NCBI GenBank assembly: GCA_963753955.1
Contig: CAVWEM010000012.1
Location: 232,475-296,474, forward strand
Origin: Methylumidiphilus sp963753955
GTDB lineage: Bacteria > Pseudomonadota > Gammaproteobacteria > Methylococcales > Methylococcaceae
Direction of reading: 5' to 3'
Length of the DNA: 64,000 nt
Shown piece by piece: positions 35,558-45,036 of the stretch. Each line of letters starts with the position of its first letter. Positions within the stretch are counted from its first letter, which is position 1. The translations under genes were made by a program, and so were the position numbers. The notes beneath the pieces are model-generated. The model worked only from the letters and a program-made list of their open reading frames with translations. It did not search any database and had not been told where the DNA came from.

Positions 35558-36255
35558 CTAAGGGCCAAGATGGGATTCGCGCAGCTTCAAGGTGGATAGG
35601 ATGGCGGGCAGGACACCGTCGGCATCGTCCAACGGAAACACCCCGGTCACTTTTAGCTGCCGCAGGCCGGCATCAGGCAAAAAGATTTTGCCGACGCGGT
35701 AGCGGTTCAACTCCTGGACGACCTGGGCCAAGGGTTGCCCGTCGAAGATCAGCTTGCGCCGTTGCCAGGCCTGCAGTTCCTGGAGGTTGGCCGGTTCGGC
35801 ACGGGCCTCGCCGTATTCCAGCTTTTCCCCTGCCTTGAAGCGAATCTCGCCGACGAACGCCCCGTCTTCCGAACACACGGCGACGGCATGTTCCTGCACC
35901 ACTGTTCCCATCCAGCCACAACTGAGTCAAACCAAACGTTCCGATGTCATAATCAGAAAAACCAACGGGCCGACGTGGCTGACAGTCAGAGGCAGGGGGT
36001 CTTTGAGCGCATCGAGCCAAGCATTTATGTGGTCGATCAATGGCGACGTTGATTTCACGATCCGTCCGGGAACAGGCCTAGCGAGACCGCCAACAACAGC
36101 GAGGCGGCGGCCAAACCCAGCGTCCGACATCGCATCCGCGCGAATCGGGAAGAATTGTTTGCGGCCAGCCGCCGCTTGCGGTCTGCCGCCAGAGGTCCAT
36201 CAAGCATTCCCCAAAGGCTCTCGATCTTGCGGTAAGCCCGGACATGGGTTGGGTT
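35558..36255 (-). pseudogene. FecR anti-sigma regulator, 5'-truncated and degraded
   Basis: Reads NPTHVRAYRKIESLWGMLDG then a membrane helix (LGLAAASLLLAVSLGLF) from 36255. After a stop and a frame change the gene resumes about 35920 with the FecR C-terminal domain (GEKLEYGEARAEPANLQELQAWQRRKLIFDGQPLAQVVQELNRYRVGKIFLPD... LRQLKVTGVFPLDD). About 100 residues of the periplasmic core are missing or unrecognisable. The first 41 codons are displaced to 32053-32175. With both ends broken it is unlikely to work, leaving the receptor without its normal regulator. Confidence 0.75.
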
Positions 36256-36282
36256 CAAGCCCCAGCATAGGGCTTGAACCCC
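36251..36282. repeat. 12-bp inverted repeat at the fecR/miaB boundary
   Basis: gggttcaagccc and gggcttgaaccc are exact reverse complements around an eight-base centre. The left arm is at the fecR breakpoint and the right arm overlaps the putative miaB -35 box. Confidence 0.7.
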
Positions 36283-36304
36283 CGCTAGACAATTCTGGTA
36301 GAAT
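36274..36304 (+). promoter_or_regulatory. Putative miaB promoter
   Basis: TTGAAC (36274-36279) and TAGAAT (36299-36304), 19 bp apart. The same segment is preserved in front of the miaB remnant at 42317, where both hexamers are unchanged, which supports its identity. Confidence 0.5.
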
Positions 36305-36341
36305 GAAATCCACTCAAACTAGGCATTCCAGCCCACCCTTC

Positions 36342-37718
36342 ATGTCCAAAAAGCTATACATCGAAACCTTCGGCTGCCAGATGAACGAATACGATTCCGC
36401 CAAGATGCGGGATGTATTGCAAGCCTCTGACGGCTATGAACTCACGACCGATCCCGCGCTAGCCGACGTGCTGCTGCTCAACACCTGCTCCATCCGCGAG
36501 AAGGCCCAGGAAAAAGTCTTTTCCGCGTTGGGCCGCTGGCGTCCATTAAAAGAGAAGCGCCCAGAGGTGATGATAGGCGTAGGCGGCTGCGTGGCCAGCC
36601 AGGAAGGCGAGGCTTTGCAGAAACGCGCCCCCTTCGTGGACATCGTGTTCGGCCCGCAAACCTTGCACCGCCTGCCCGCTTTGCTGGACAGTGTCCGCAC
36701 CAACCAGCGCCAAGTGATGGACATTTCCTTTCCCGAGGTCGAAAAATTCGACGCCCTGCCCGAACCCCGCGCCGAGGGCGTGAAAGCTTTTGTGTCGGTG
36801 ATGGAAGGTTGCAGCAAATATTGCAGCTTCTGCGTGGTGCCTTACACCCGAGGCGAGGAAGTCAGCCGCCCCTTGGATGACGTGGTGGCGGAGATCACCG
36901 CGTTGGCCCAACAGGGCGTGCGTGAGGTAAACCTTTTAGGCCAGAATGTCAACGCCTACCAGGGCGAGACGAGTGACGGCGACATCGCCGACTTCGCGTT
37001 GCTGCTGTATTACGTCGCCGCCATCGACGGCATCGACCGCATCCGCTACACCACGTCGCATCCGGTGGAGTTCTCCGACAGCTTGATCGAAGCCTACGCC
37101 GAAATCCCCAAGCTGGTGGATCATCTGCATCTGCCGGTGCAAAGCGGCAGCGACCGCATCCTGTCCTTGATGAAGCGCGGCCACAACCGCGAGGATTACA
37201 TAGACAAAATCCGCCGCCTGCGCGAAGTGCGCCCGAATATCAGCCTGTCGTCGGATTTCATCATCGGCTTCCCCGGCGAGACTGACGAGGATTTCGCGCA
37301 GACCATGGATTTGATCGAGACCTTGGGCTTCGACCATTCGTTCAGCTTCATCTACAGCGCCCGTCCCGGCACCCCGGCGGCGGAGATGGAAGACGGCGTC
37401 AGCATCGATGTCAAACGCGCCCGCCTTGCCCGACTTCAAGCCCGCATCACCACGATGGCTGCGACGATTTCGCGAAATATGGTCGGCACCACCCAGCGGG
37501 TGCTGGTCGAAGGCGTGTCGAAAAAGGACTATGCCCAGATGAGCGGGCGCACCGAAAACAACCGGGTGGTCAATTTCTCAGGGCACCCAAAACTGGTCGG
37601 CCAGTTTGTCGATGTGCTGATCACCGAGGCCATGCCCAATTCCCTGCGGGGGCGGTTGGTGGACGAGTCCTTCGGCGCTTTGCTTGACGCCCATCTACCC
37701 CAAGCCGTGTCCGCTTAA
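36342..37718 (+). CDS. miaB: tRNA-2-methylthio-N6-dimethylallyladenosine synthase MiaB
   Basis: 458 residues from the ATG at 36342. Radical SAM methylthiotransferase modifying A37 of tRNAs reading UNN codons. Three auxiliary cluster cysteines: Cys12 in ETFGCQMNEYDS, LLNTCSIREKA and GVGGCVASQ. The radical SAM site is EGCSKYCSFCVVPYTRG. A TRAM domain ends the protein (RVLVEGVSKKD... VDVLITEAMPNSLRGRLV). A much longer frame opens 588 bases upstream in the fecR region and is not used. phoH, its usual downstream neighbour, lies 4.9 kb away behind an accessory insert. Confidence 0.96.
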   Translation: MSKKLYIETFGCQMNEYDSAKMRDVLQASDGYELTTDPALADVLLLNTCSIREKAQEKVFSALGRWRPLKEKRPEVMIGVGGCVASQEGEALQKRAPFVDIVFGPQTLHRLPALLDSVRTNQRQVMDISFPEVEKFDALPEPRAEGVKAFVSVMEGCSKYCSFCVVPYTRGEEVSRPLDDVVAEITALAQQGVREVNLLGQNVNAYQGETSDGDIADFALLLYYVAAIDGIDRIRYTTSHPVEFSDSLIEAYAEIPKLVDHLHLPVQSGSDRILSLMKRGHNREDYIDKIRRLREVRPNISLSSDFIIGFPGETDEDFAQTMDLIETLGFDHSFSFIYSARPGTPAAEMEDGVSIDVKRARLARLQARITTMAATISRNMVGTTQRVLVEGVSKKDYAQMSGRTENNRVVNFSGHPKLVGQFVDVLITEAMPNSLRGRLVDESFGALLDAHLPQAVSA

Positions 37719-37821
37719 GCCTCAACACCGAAAAGCCTGATTCAGGAAGGCGGGATTTTACCCGTTTGGCGAAAGGGGAACTGCTGTTCGGGATCTACCT
37801 CTCTCTCCACTCGACCATGCT

Positions 37822-37890
37822 ATCGTGGGAGCGCTTTCCAAGCGCGACATGCGGCAGCGGCTTTTCTTTATGCGACCCGTTCTCGCTCCC
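37822..37890. repeat. REP-like palindrome in the 514-bp gap after miaB
   Basis: gtgggagcgctttccaagcg and, inverted, ctcgctcccac form a hairpin-prone unit of the GTGGGAGCG type. The rest of the 37719-38232 gap shows only short pyrimidine-rich, half-repeated segments (for example gagacctctcgccgtcgc and agacctcccgccatctcg) and no gene. Confidence 0.5.
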
Positions 37891-38232
37891 ACAGCCAAAG
37901 GTCTAGCCAAGACGGGCAGGGATTTTTCAGCCGTTGTGTGATGTCTCGCAGCCATTTCTAGCAATCTTCCGTCATTCCGAGCCCTTTAGCAGCCCTTGCG
38001 AGACCTCTCGCCGTCGCGCCAAGACCTTTTCCAGCCATGGAAAAATCCCTCGAGGTAGCAGAAAGACCTCCCGCCATCTCGCCTGGTCCTCGCGCAGCCT
38101 CGGCCAGACATCTGGCTAAGGCTATCAACCTCAAAAAAAAACGGTAAAAACACGGTTCCGGGCTGGCAAAACCTTGATTTTGGCCTAAGCTTTCCGTTGC
38201 GTTATCCCAAGCAGCAAAGGAGAACTTCAGCC

Positions 38233-38914
38233 ATGGCCAAGAATTACTATCTTCCCACCGACGACAGCGGCAAGGCCGACTTGCTCGACCACTTTGCCGC
38301 CAAACTACTCCAATACGCCGACACGCTGGAAATCAGCGCCGCCGATGTCGCCTCCGCGCAGGCCGACGCGGCCAATTGGCGCTATGACCTGCAAGCCCAG
38401 CAACGCAGCCAAGCCTACGCCCAGCAATGGACGAACCACAAAAATAGCCTGCGTGACGGTGGGGCCGAACATGCCGACCCGCCCGCCCCGCTGATCCTGC
38501 CGCCCGCCCCCGCGCCAGTCGCCCCCCGGCGTGATCTCCCGCTTCACCGCCATCGTCCAGAGGATCAAGAACCACAAAAAATACACCCCCGCCATTGGGC
38601 AGGATCTCGGCATCGTCGGCTCCGAGCAAGTGATCGACACCAGCACTTGGAAGCCCATCTTAGGCATCAAAGTCGAAGCCAAGCGCCCCACCGTAACCTG
38701 GACGAAAGGCAAGGCCGACGCCTTGGAAATCTGGGTGAATCGCGGCGACGGCTTCGTCTTCCTCGCCATCGACCTTAAACCTGACTACCCCGACACCGCC
38801 CCGCTCCCCGTACCCGGCAGCAGCGCGGTGTGGATATACCGCGCCATCTACATCCTCGACGACCAACAAGTCGGCCAATGGAGCGATGATATTAGTGTGA
38901 CGGTGGGGGGATAG
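38233..38914 (+). CDS. Hypothetical protein, one frameshift
   Basis: MAKNYYLPTDDSGKADLLDH then a helical N-terminal half (FAAKLLQYADTLEISAADVASAQADAANWRYDLQ) and a Pro-rich link (PLILPPAPAPVAP). The frame shifts in the run of C at about 38520-38528 and continues VISRFTAIVQRIKNHKKYTPAIGQDLGIVG, ending with a beta-rich part (AVWIYRAIYILDDQQVGQWSDDISVTVGG) that resembles a fibronectin III-like fold. Restored length about 226 residues. The N-terminus resembles a recurrent family of hypothetical proteins, but no role is known. It is the first gene of the miaB-phoH insert. Confidence 0.65.
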
Positions 38915-39108
38915 CCCGCCCCTACTGCCGGGCAGGGCCAGCGCCCCGCCCGCAAGACTGACCGGCTACTATGCCCTGCCGATAATTGCAGAATGCGTTT
39001 GGGAAGGACGCCCCGTCCCGCCCATTAACACAGGTCTTATCGTGCAGGGCTTGCCCTATCGCAAGCCCCATTCCTATTCAACCGAATCGACGAATAACGG
39101 TGGAAGCC

Positions 39109-41785
39109 ATGACAGACAAACAAACCAGCGCTATGATCCCTGAAACTCAAGTGTCCAGCGAGGGGAATAAAAATATGACAGCGAATGGCAAAGCTAAGAT
39201 TATCGTATTAGGCGATATTTATCGCCACATCATAGTCAAGCCTAACCCAGAACTGGACAAAGAAGATAATCAGGGTAAAACACATGAACCTTTCAAAGCC
39301 TATATGGCCTATGCAGGCGCTCCAATTTTGAGACAAATGATTGTGGAGGCTATTACAGGCATAGGAAAAGCAGAATTCACAGAAGATGAACAGAGTCGAA
39401 TTCAAAACGTAACTATAAAAGAATTATCGGAATTCAGTAAGCTACCAGAAAACACAGATGAGGAACGGCGAGCAAAAAAGACAATAGAAAGTGCAATAGA
39501 AGAAATAAAGAAAGCTAAAACCCCTTTGGATTTATATCATAAAATTTCGGCGGAGGTTAGCCCTAAGCTTGCCAGGCAACTCAGGGCTGCATTTTTTATC
39601 TATGACGAAAAACTTGCCCCGGCCTATGATGAAAGCAAATTCAACAAATCAGCCAAACGCCTAGTGAATGTCTTGGACTATTTCCCCAAATCTCCAGATG
39701 CGAAAACGGATGAAGAGGTCTTGCGAGCCAAGGAAGATGAAAAATATCTAACTACTGCCGAAGCTTGGCCAAATGACAACATCGACCAAAAAGGCGACGA
39801 ATGGAACATCCAAAACCAGTTTGTAGAGATAGTTAAGATAGGTGAAATAACTCCAAGAATTTTGGTTATTTATGATCGGGATTTGAATTTCCGTGACTAT
39901 ATCATCAATCACTCCGAAAACAAGCTTAAAGACTATATAAATAAAGTAAGCCTAGGCATAGTGATTGCGATAGAAGAAGACCTTGGCAAAAAACCTAGGG
40001 ACTCTGGCACTATATGGCTGGAAAGACTTAGCACTATTGTCCCGAAGGAAGCCAGAGAAAAATGTGTTGTGATAATTACAGCCGATGCATTGAGGGAATC
40101 CGGACTCAACATCACCGTGACCGGTTCGCTTGAGCAGGCTGTCCATGATGTCGTGGACAATTTGCATAAACCGCCACTGGCCTCAATTATCGGCACTGGC
40201 GGCACAACATTTTGTGAACATCTGGTTGTGCTTTTTCGTGAAAACATGGTGGTGTATATCAACTTGGTAAAAAAAATAAGCTGGATTCATATCTGTCCAG
40301 AGTTTAAGCGGACGGCGCAAGCCGAACCGGCCAATTACGGGACGACAACACCCGTGAGATTTTCTATCATGACAACTGCGATCATCAAGAGCCTATATCG
40401 TGATAGTGCTCTTCCTATTTTCATTGAGGCTATCCAACAAGGCATCCGGCTGGGCATCGCCTCATGCAATTATCTTTTTGACCAAGGCTTTTGCAATTCT
40501 GAATCCATTCCTACTAAAAAAAGAGAAGATATGTCTCCCTTCGACGCATTTGAGGATGCGCTTTGCTACGAGCGGCGGGAGGAACTTTGGAAACTGACAT
40601 CCAGCCAAGCTAAAAAAAAGCATTTTCAGCTTTCATCTTTGCCTTTTAATATCCTGAAAGATTCAAAATATGAGGCTTATAATTCTCGCAGAAAGCCCTG
40701 GAATCGATTGAATGTATTGAGAGAGAATGAACGAAAAATACTGGATAACATCGTCATAAGAGGACTGACGGAAGCCATGCAGAAGGATTTGTATTCTCAG
40801 GAATCAGAATCTGAGTTCAATAACGAAAGTTTCCCGGTGCAAACCATTTTGTGTCCCTTTGCAGAATTTGGCAAAATCAGGACATTCGACCCACAAGAGG
40901 CCCAAGATTATTATGGCTTGGAAAATCTGCTGCGCAAATATGTCGAGACGCCGACATGGATACAACCCTTATCCATCGCTGTGTTTGGCTATCCAGGCTC
41001 GGGCAAGAATTACACAGTCAAGCAACTGATAAAGAATGTGACCGGGGAAAAGACCTTGACGGAAAAGACCTTCAATCTGTCTCAATTTGGCAAATATGAA
41101 GAACTTGCCATGGCTTTCCAGCAAATCCAAGACATGGTCGTCCATGAGGAGTTGCCCTTGGTGGTGTTTGACGAGTTTGACTGCAATTTCGAGGGAGGCC
41201 CGCTGGGTTGGCTAAAATATTTCCTCGCCCCTATGCAGGACGGCCAGTTCCTTGATAAAGGCCATGTGCATGGACTCAACCGGGCTATTTTCTTGTTCAC
41301 GGGCGGAGTGTATTCCACATTCAAGGAATTTAACGAAGCATTAGAAAATGATAATGAAAAAAGAAAAAGCGCCAAGCTTGAAGACTTTATCAGCCGCCTA
41401 AAGGGCCATTTGGACATTCAAAGCATCAATGACGAGAACAAAACGAAGAAGACAGAAGAAAAGGATTTCCGCCGTAAATTGCGACGGGCCATACTATTTG
41501 CGTTCGCATCTGGAAAAACATGCTTCGCCCATCCTCCGCGAAACCAAGAAACAACAAGGTTCGGGAACTTGGAAAAAAGCCTTAATCAAAGAGGAAGTCA
41601 TCAAGGCTTTTCTTGAGGCAGGGCGATATCACCATGGGGTACGCTCCATGGAGACGATCATCCAGATGTGCCGTTGGATCAATGGCGAATTTGTACCCGC
41701 TTCCCTGCCTCCCGAAGAACTGCTAAAAAGCCATGTTGATACAACATCATTCAAGGACATACTGCCGCCTTTCAGGGCCAAATAA
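39109..41785 (+). CDS. Ribokinase-like/AAA ATPase fusion protein, candidate conflict-system component
   Basis: About 892 residues after restoring one shift near 41500 (an extra T in ctatttgcg). Residues 20-500 look like a degenerate PfkB/ribokinase-like module: KIIVLGDIYRHIIV start, IPTILVIYDRDL-type strand, a kinase-like VVIITADALRESGLNITVTGSLEQAV and the late ATTAIIKSLYR...AIQQGIRLGIASCNYLFDQGF helix pair. A linker leads to a P-loop domain: Walker A GYPGSGKNYT (about 626-635) and Walker B LVVFDEFDC (about 683-691). It closes with a C-terminal helical part (LRSHLEKHASPIL; GRYHHGVRSMETIIQM; SLPPEELLKSHVD). The gene is AT-rich compared with its neighbours, which points to transfer. The ATG at 39109 is taken; an earlier in-frame start at 38986 is less likely. 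Confidence 0.72.
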
Positions 41786-41787
41786 AG

Positions 41788-41935
41788 AGGGCCATAGATG
41801 CGCTGAGGGACGAAGCGCATCTTTCACGCAATTCAATGTCATATGATTGTGCAAGCACATAGCCAATGCAGGGCCATAGGATGTGCTGTGGAACGAAGCG
41901 CATCATTCGCGTGACTCGATATGATGCGCCTCCTT
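41788..41935 (+). repeat. Two diverged direct repeats of about 46 bp
   Basis: Units starting gggccatag at about 41788 and 41871 both contain gacgaagcgcatc/aacgaagcgcatc followed by a ttcrcg.natt-type end. They are roughly 80% identical, spaced about 84 bp, and non-coding. Confidence 0.6.
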
Positions 41936-41983
41936 ACGTCGGCACATTCTATTCACTGATGTCTTGGTATTTACGAGGTCAAC

Positions 41984-42208
41984 ATGAATTACAAAAACAT
42001 CATCACTATCGAGCCGGATAAACGTGGTGGCAAGCCTTGTATACGGGGTTTGCGCATCACCGTTTAAGATGTGCTGGACTATCTCGCTTCCGGCATGTTT
42101 CCACAAGAAATATTGGACGAATTCGATTATCTGACCCTGGAAGATATTCAAGCTTGCCTCAGCTATGCGGCAGATCGTGAGCGGCACCAGTTGATTATCA
42201 GCGCATGA
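41984..42208 (+). pseudogene. DUF433 family protein with in-frame stop
   Basis: MNYKNIITIEPDKRGGKPCIRGLRITV, then TAA at 42065-42067 where the family has Tyr, then DVLDYLASGMFPQEILDEFDYLTLEDIQACLSYAADRERHQ. Apart from this codon the 74-codon gene is intact. DUF433 proteins are antitoxin-like partners of DUF5615 (PIN-like) nucleases. The stop overlaps an ATG AAA CTG that looks like the start of such a partner, but sequence similarity ends after about three codons at the border of the miaB remnant. Confidence 0.75.
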
Positions 42209-42316
42209 AACTGCATTTTGTGCCGAAATGGCACAGCCGAAACGTGCAGGCCCCGGCCAGTGAAGCAGGTGGCGACTGCCCGGCTTGCGGCAGACCTAGC
42301 CAGCCGGTTCGACAAG

Positions 42317-42590
42317 CCGCTTGAACCCACGCGGGACAATTCTGGTAGAATGACATTCACTCACAACCAGGGTCTACCGCCCAATCTTCCATGCCCAAGC
42401 AGCGCGACATCGTCATTTTTGCCCGCCAGAACAACGCACATGATTCCGCCAACATGCCGGGCGCGCTGCCCGCGCCAGGCTGCCGTGGACGGGTGATGGT
42501 CGCTGCCGACAGGCCGACACCCGGCGCAGATGCCGTTCGCATATGGCGAAAGGTCTGCTCCCATTTTTCCCCAGCAACATCCGCTTAAAC
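42317..42590 (+). pseudogene. Degraded, internally deleted copy of the miaB promoter, start and end
   Basis: gcttgaaccc...gacaattctggtagaatg (42320 on) copies the segment before intact miaB. From ATG at 42391 the frame reads MPKQRDIVIFARQNNAHDSA, alignable with the MiaB start MSKKLYIETFGCQMNEYDSA. The last 35 bp (ccccagcaacatccgcttaa) match the miaB end (ccccaagccgtgtccgctta). Most of the gene between is lost. It sits one base before phoH, the normal place of a miaB 3' end. Confidence 0.75.
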
Positions 42591-42591
42591 C

Positions 42592-43575
42592 TTGTCCAAC
42601 CATCCCAACAATCTGCAATTCACCCTGGAGCCGGACGACAACGAGAGGCTCGCCAGCCTTTGCGGGCAGTTTGACGAAAACCTGCGCCACATCGAACGCC
42701 GGCTCGGCGTGGAAATCGCCAATCGGGGCAATCATTTCCAGGTCATCGGCTCGGCAAGGCCCGCCCAAGCCGCCAGCAAGATCATCCATAGCCTGTTCGA
42801 CGCGGCGGTGGATGAGATCATCAGCCCGGAGCGGGTGCATTTGCTGCTGCAAGAGTCCAATGTGGACGCGCTGCTGGAACCTGCCAACGTAGCCGAGGAA
42901 GAAACCACGTTGATCCGCACCAAGCGTGGCATCATCAAGGCGCGTGGGGCCAACCAGCAGAAATACCTGAAAAGCATCCAGCACAACGACATCAATTTTG
43001 GCGTCGGCCCGGCAGGCACGGGCAAGACCTATCTCGCCGTCGCCTGCGCCGTCGCGGCTTTGGAACGCGACGAGGTGCGGCGGCTGATCTTGGCGCGTCC
43101 GGCAGTTGAGGCGGGCGAGAAGCTGGGGTTTTTGCCCGGTGATATGGCGCAGAAGGTCGATCCTTATTTACGGCCCTTGTACGATGCGCTTTATGAAATG
43201 CTGGGCTTCGAGCGGGTCGCCAAGTTGATGGAGCGCAATATCATCGAGGTCGCGCCTCTGGCTTTCATGCGTGGAAGGACGTTGAATGATTCTTTCATCA
43301 TCCTCGACGAAGCCCAGAACACCACCATCGAACAAATCAAGATGTTCCTGACCCGCATGGGTTTCGGCTCCAAGGCCGTGGTCACCGGCGACATCACCCA
43401 AGTCGATCTGCCGCGCAACAAGGAATCCGGCCTGCGCCAAGCGATTGATGTGCTGCGCGAGGTGGACGGCATTAGTTTCACTTTCTTCACCGCCCAGGAT
43501 GTGGTTCGCCATCCCTTGGTGCAACGCATCGTCTCCGCTTATGAGGCTTATGATCGGACCCATGATTCACGTTGA
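42592..43575 (+). CDS. phoH: PhoH-like ATPase
   Basis: 327 residues from TTG at 42592. P-loop ATPase with Walker A GPAGTGKTYLA (about residues 143-153) and Walker B ILDEAQNTT. VVTGDITQVDLPRNKESGLRQAI is the family's conserved C-terminal signature. Members associate with RNA metabolism and form an operon with ybeY in many Proteobacteria, as here. It overlaps ybeY by 14 bases. Confidence 0.95.
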   Translation: MSNHPNNLQFTLEPDDNERLASLCGQFDENLRHIERRLGVEIANRGNHFQVIGSARPAQAASKIIHSLFDAAVDEIISPERVHLLLQESNVDALLEPANVAEEETTLIRTKRGIIKARGANQQKYLKSIQHNDINFGVGPAGTGKTYLAVACAVAALERDEVRRLILARPAVEAGEKLGFLPGDMAQKVDPYLRPLYDALYEMLGFERVAKLMERNIIEVAPLAFMRGRTLNDSFIILDEAQNTTIEQIKMFLTRMGFGSKAVVTGDITQVDLPRNKESGLRQAIDVLREVDGISFTFFTAQDVVRHPLVQRIVSAYEAYDRTHDSR

Positions 43576-44014
43576 GTTGCAAAATGCTAGTGTTTCGCCG
43601 TTGGTGCCTAGTGAAGAAGATTTGTTCCGTTGGGCGCAGGCCGCGACACAAAGGGATGATGCCGAGATTGTCATTCGCGTGGCGGACGAGGAGGAAAGCG
43701 CCGAGTTGAACGGGCAATACCGGGGCATCCCCAAGCCTACCAATGTGTTGAGCTTCCCGTTTGAAGCCCCGCCCGGCATGGCGACGGAGATCTTGGGCGA
43801 TTTGCTCATTTGCTCCCCGGTTGTGGCTTGGGAGGCGCAGGAGCAGGGCAAGAGTTTACGAGCCCATTGGGCGCACATGGTGGTGCATGGCGTCCTGCAT
43901 TTGCAAGGCTACGATCACATCGAAGACAATGAGGCCGCCATCATGGAGTCGGAGGAAATCGCCATCCTGGATCGCCTGGGCTTTCCCAACCCCTACGAAG
44001 AGCGGGAGCCATGA
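43562..44014 (+). CDS. ybeY: Endoribonuclease YbeY (16S rRNA 3'-end maturation)
   Basis: 150 residues. The zinc site is HMVVHGVLHLQGYDH, the H-x3-H-x5-H motif of the UPF0054 family, and PTNVLSFPFE precedes it. The ATG at 43562 inside the phoH end is chosen because it gives the family start MIHVELQN; a further in-frame start upstream (43445) lies in phoH coding sequence. Overlaps corC by four bases. Confidence 0.95.
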   Translation: MIHVELQNASVSPLVPSEEDLFRWAQAATQRDDAEIVIRVADEEESAELNGQYRGIPKPTNVLSFPFEAPPGMATEILGDLLICSPVVAWEAQEQGKSLRAHWAHMVVHGVLHLQGYDHIEDNEAAIMESEEIAILDRLGFPNPYEEREP

Positions 44015-44871
44015 GCGACGAGCAACCGGCAGAGCATCGCAGTTGGCTGGAACGCCTGGGGCTGTTCCTGACCGGCGAGCCGGAAGACCGCGAGGATTTG
44101 CTGGTCTTCCTGCGCGACGCGCAGAAGCGCCATGTCATCGACCCCGAGGCGCTGTCCATGATCGAAGGCGTTATGCAATTCTCGGAATTGCGGGTGCGCG
44201 ACATCATGGTTCCCCGTGTGCAGATGGTGGTAGTCCCCCAGGATGCGGATTTGGAGACCGTCTTCCCCTTGGTCGTGGACTCCGCCCATTCCCGCTATCC
44301 GGTCATCGGCGAAGACCGGACGGAGGTCGTCGGCATCCTGCTGGCAAAAGATCTGCTCGGCCATAGCATCAAAAACCGGGCTTTGCTGGTCAAGGATGTC
44401 ATGCGCCCCGCCGGCTTCGTGCCCGAAAGCAAACGCCTGAATGTGCTGCTGCGCGAATTCCGCGCCACCCGCAACCACATGGCCATCGTCGTTGACGAAT
44501 ATGGCGCGGCGGCGGGCTTGGTGACCATTGAGGATGTGTTGGAGCAAATCGTCGGTGACATCGAGGACGAACACGATTTCGGCGAGGAAGAGTATATCTT
44601 CCGCAAAAATGCCCATGAATTCACCCTCAAGGCATTGACGCCCATCGACGAATTCAACGAATATTTCAACGCTCACCTCAGCGAAGACGAGTTCGACACC
44701 GTGGGCGGTTTGATCGTCCACAAACTCGGCCATCTGCCCTGCCGGGGTGAAAAGGTTGATTTTGGCCGCTACCGTTTCGTGGTGATCCACGCCGACAACC
44801 GGCGCGTACACCTGCTCAAGCTGGTGATCCTGCCCGAACACCCCGGCGGCGAAGACGATGCGGGCGATTGA
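44011..44871 (+). CDS. corC: CorC/YbeX-type CBS-domain protein
   Basis: 286 residues. Two CBS domains (VRDIMVPRVQMVVVPQDADLETVFPLVVDSAHSRYPVIGED and VMRPAGFVPESKRLNVLLREFRATRNHMAIVVDEYG), then a CorC_HlyC domain (FTLKALTPIDEFNEYFN...DEFDTVGGLIVHKLGHLP). No membrane helices, so it is the soluble YbeX form linked to magnesium/cobalt efflux and ribosome metabolism. It lies between ybeY and lnt as in E. coli. Confidence 0.93.
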   Translation: MSDEQPAEHRSWLERLGLFLTGEPEDREDLLVFLRDAQKRHVIDPEALSMIEGVMQFSELRVRDIMVPRVQMVVVPQDADLETVFPLVVDSAHSRYPVIGEDRTEVVGILLAKDLLGHSIKNRALLVKDVMRPAGFVPESKRLNVLLREFRATRNHMAIVVDEYGAAAGLVTIEDVLEQIVGDIEDEHDFGEEEYIFRKNAHEFTLKALTPIDEFNEYFNAHLSEDEFDTVGGLIVHKLGHLPCRGEKVDFGRYRFVVIHADNRRVHLLKLVILPEHPGGEDDAGD

Positions 44872-44984
44872 TTTTTCTGCGTTTTCTCTCCCCTCGTCCT
44901 GCGGGAAAGGTGCGGGAGGTAAGGGACTGCGCGATCATCCAGCAGAAAATTCGCATTGAAACGAAATGCTTGCAGCCCTCGCCC

Positions 44985-45010
44985 CAACCCTCCCCCGCAG
45001 GGCGAGGGAT
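44985..45010. repeat. REP-like palindrome upstream of lnt
   Basis: ccccaaccctcccccgcagggcgagggat, a variant of the 3541 family. A second partial unit (ctctcccctcgtcctgcggg) lies at about 44885-44905. Together they fill the corC-lnt gap. Confidence 0.5.
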
Positions 45011-45036
45011 CTTGTGTGCATAGGTTAGGGAATCTG

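Noticed and set aside
35754..36341. 588-base N-terminal extension of MiaB
   Set aside because: It lies over the fecR remnant on the opposite strand, and MSKKLYIETFGC is the normal family start.
42391..42588. Independent 65-residue small protein before phoH
   Set aside because: Its start and end align with miaB and its promoter copies the miaB promoter, so it is a remnant.
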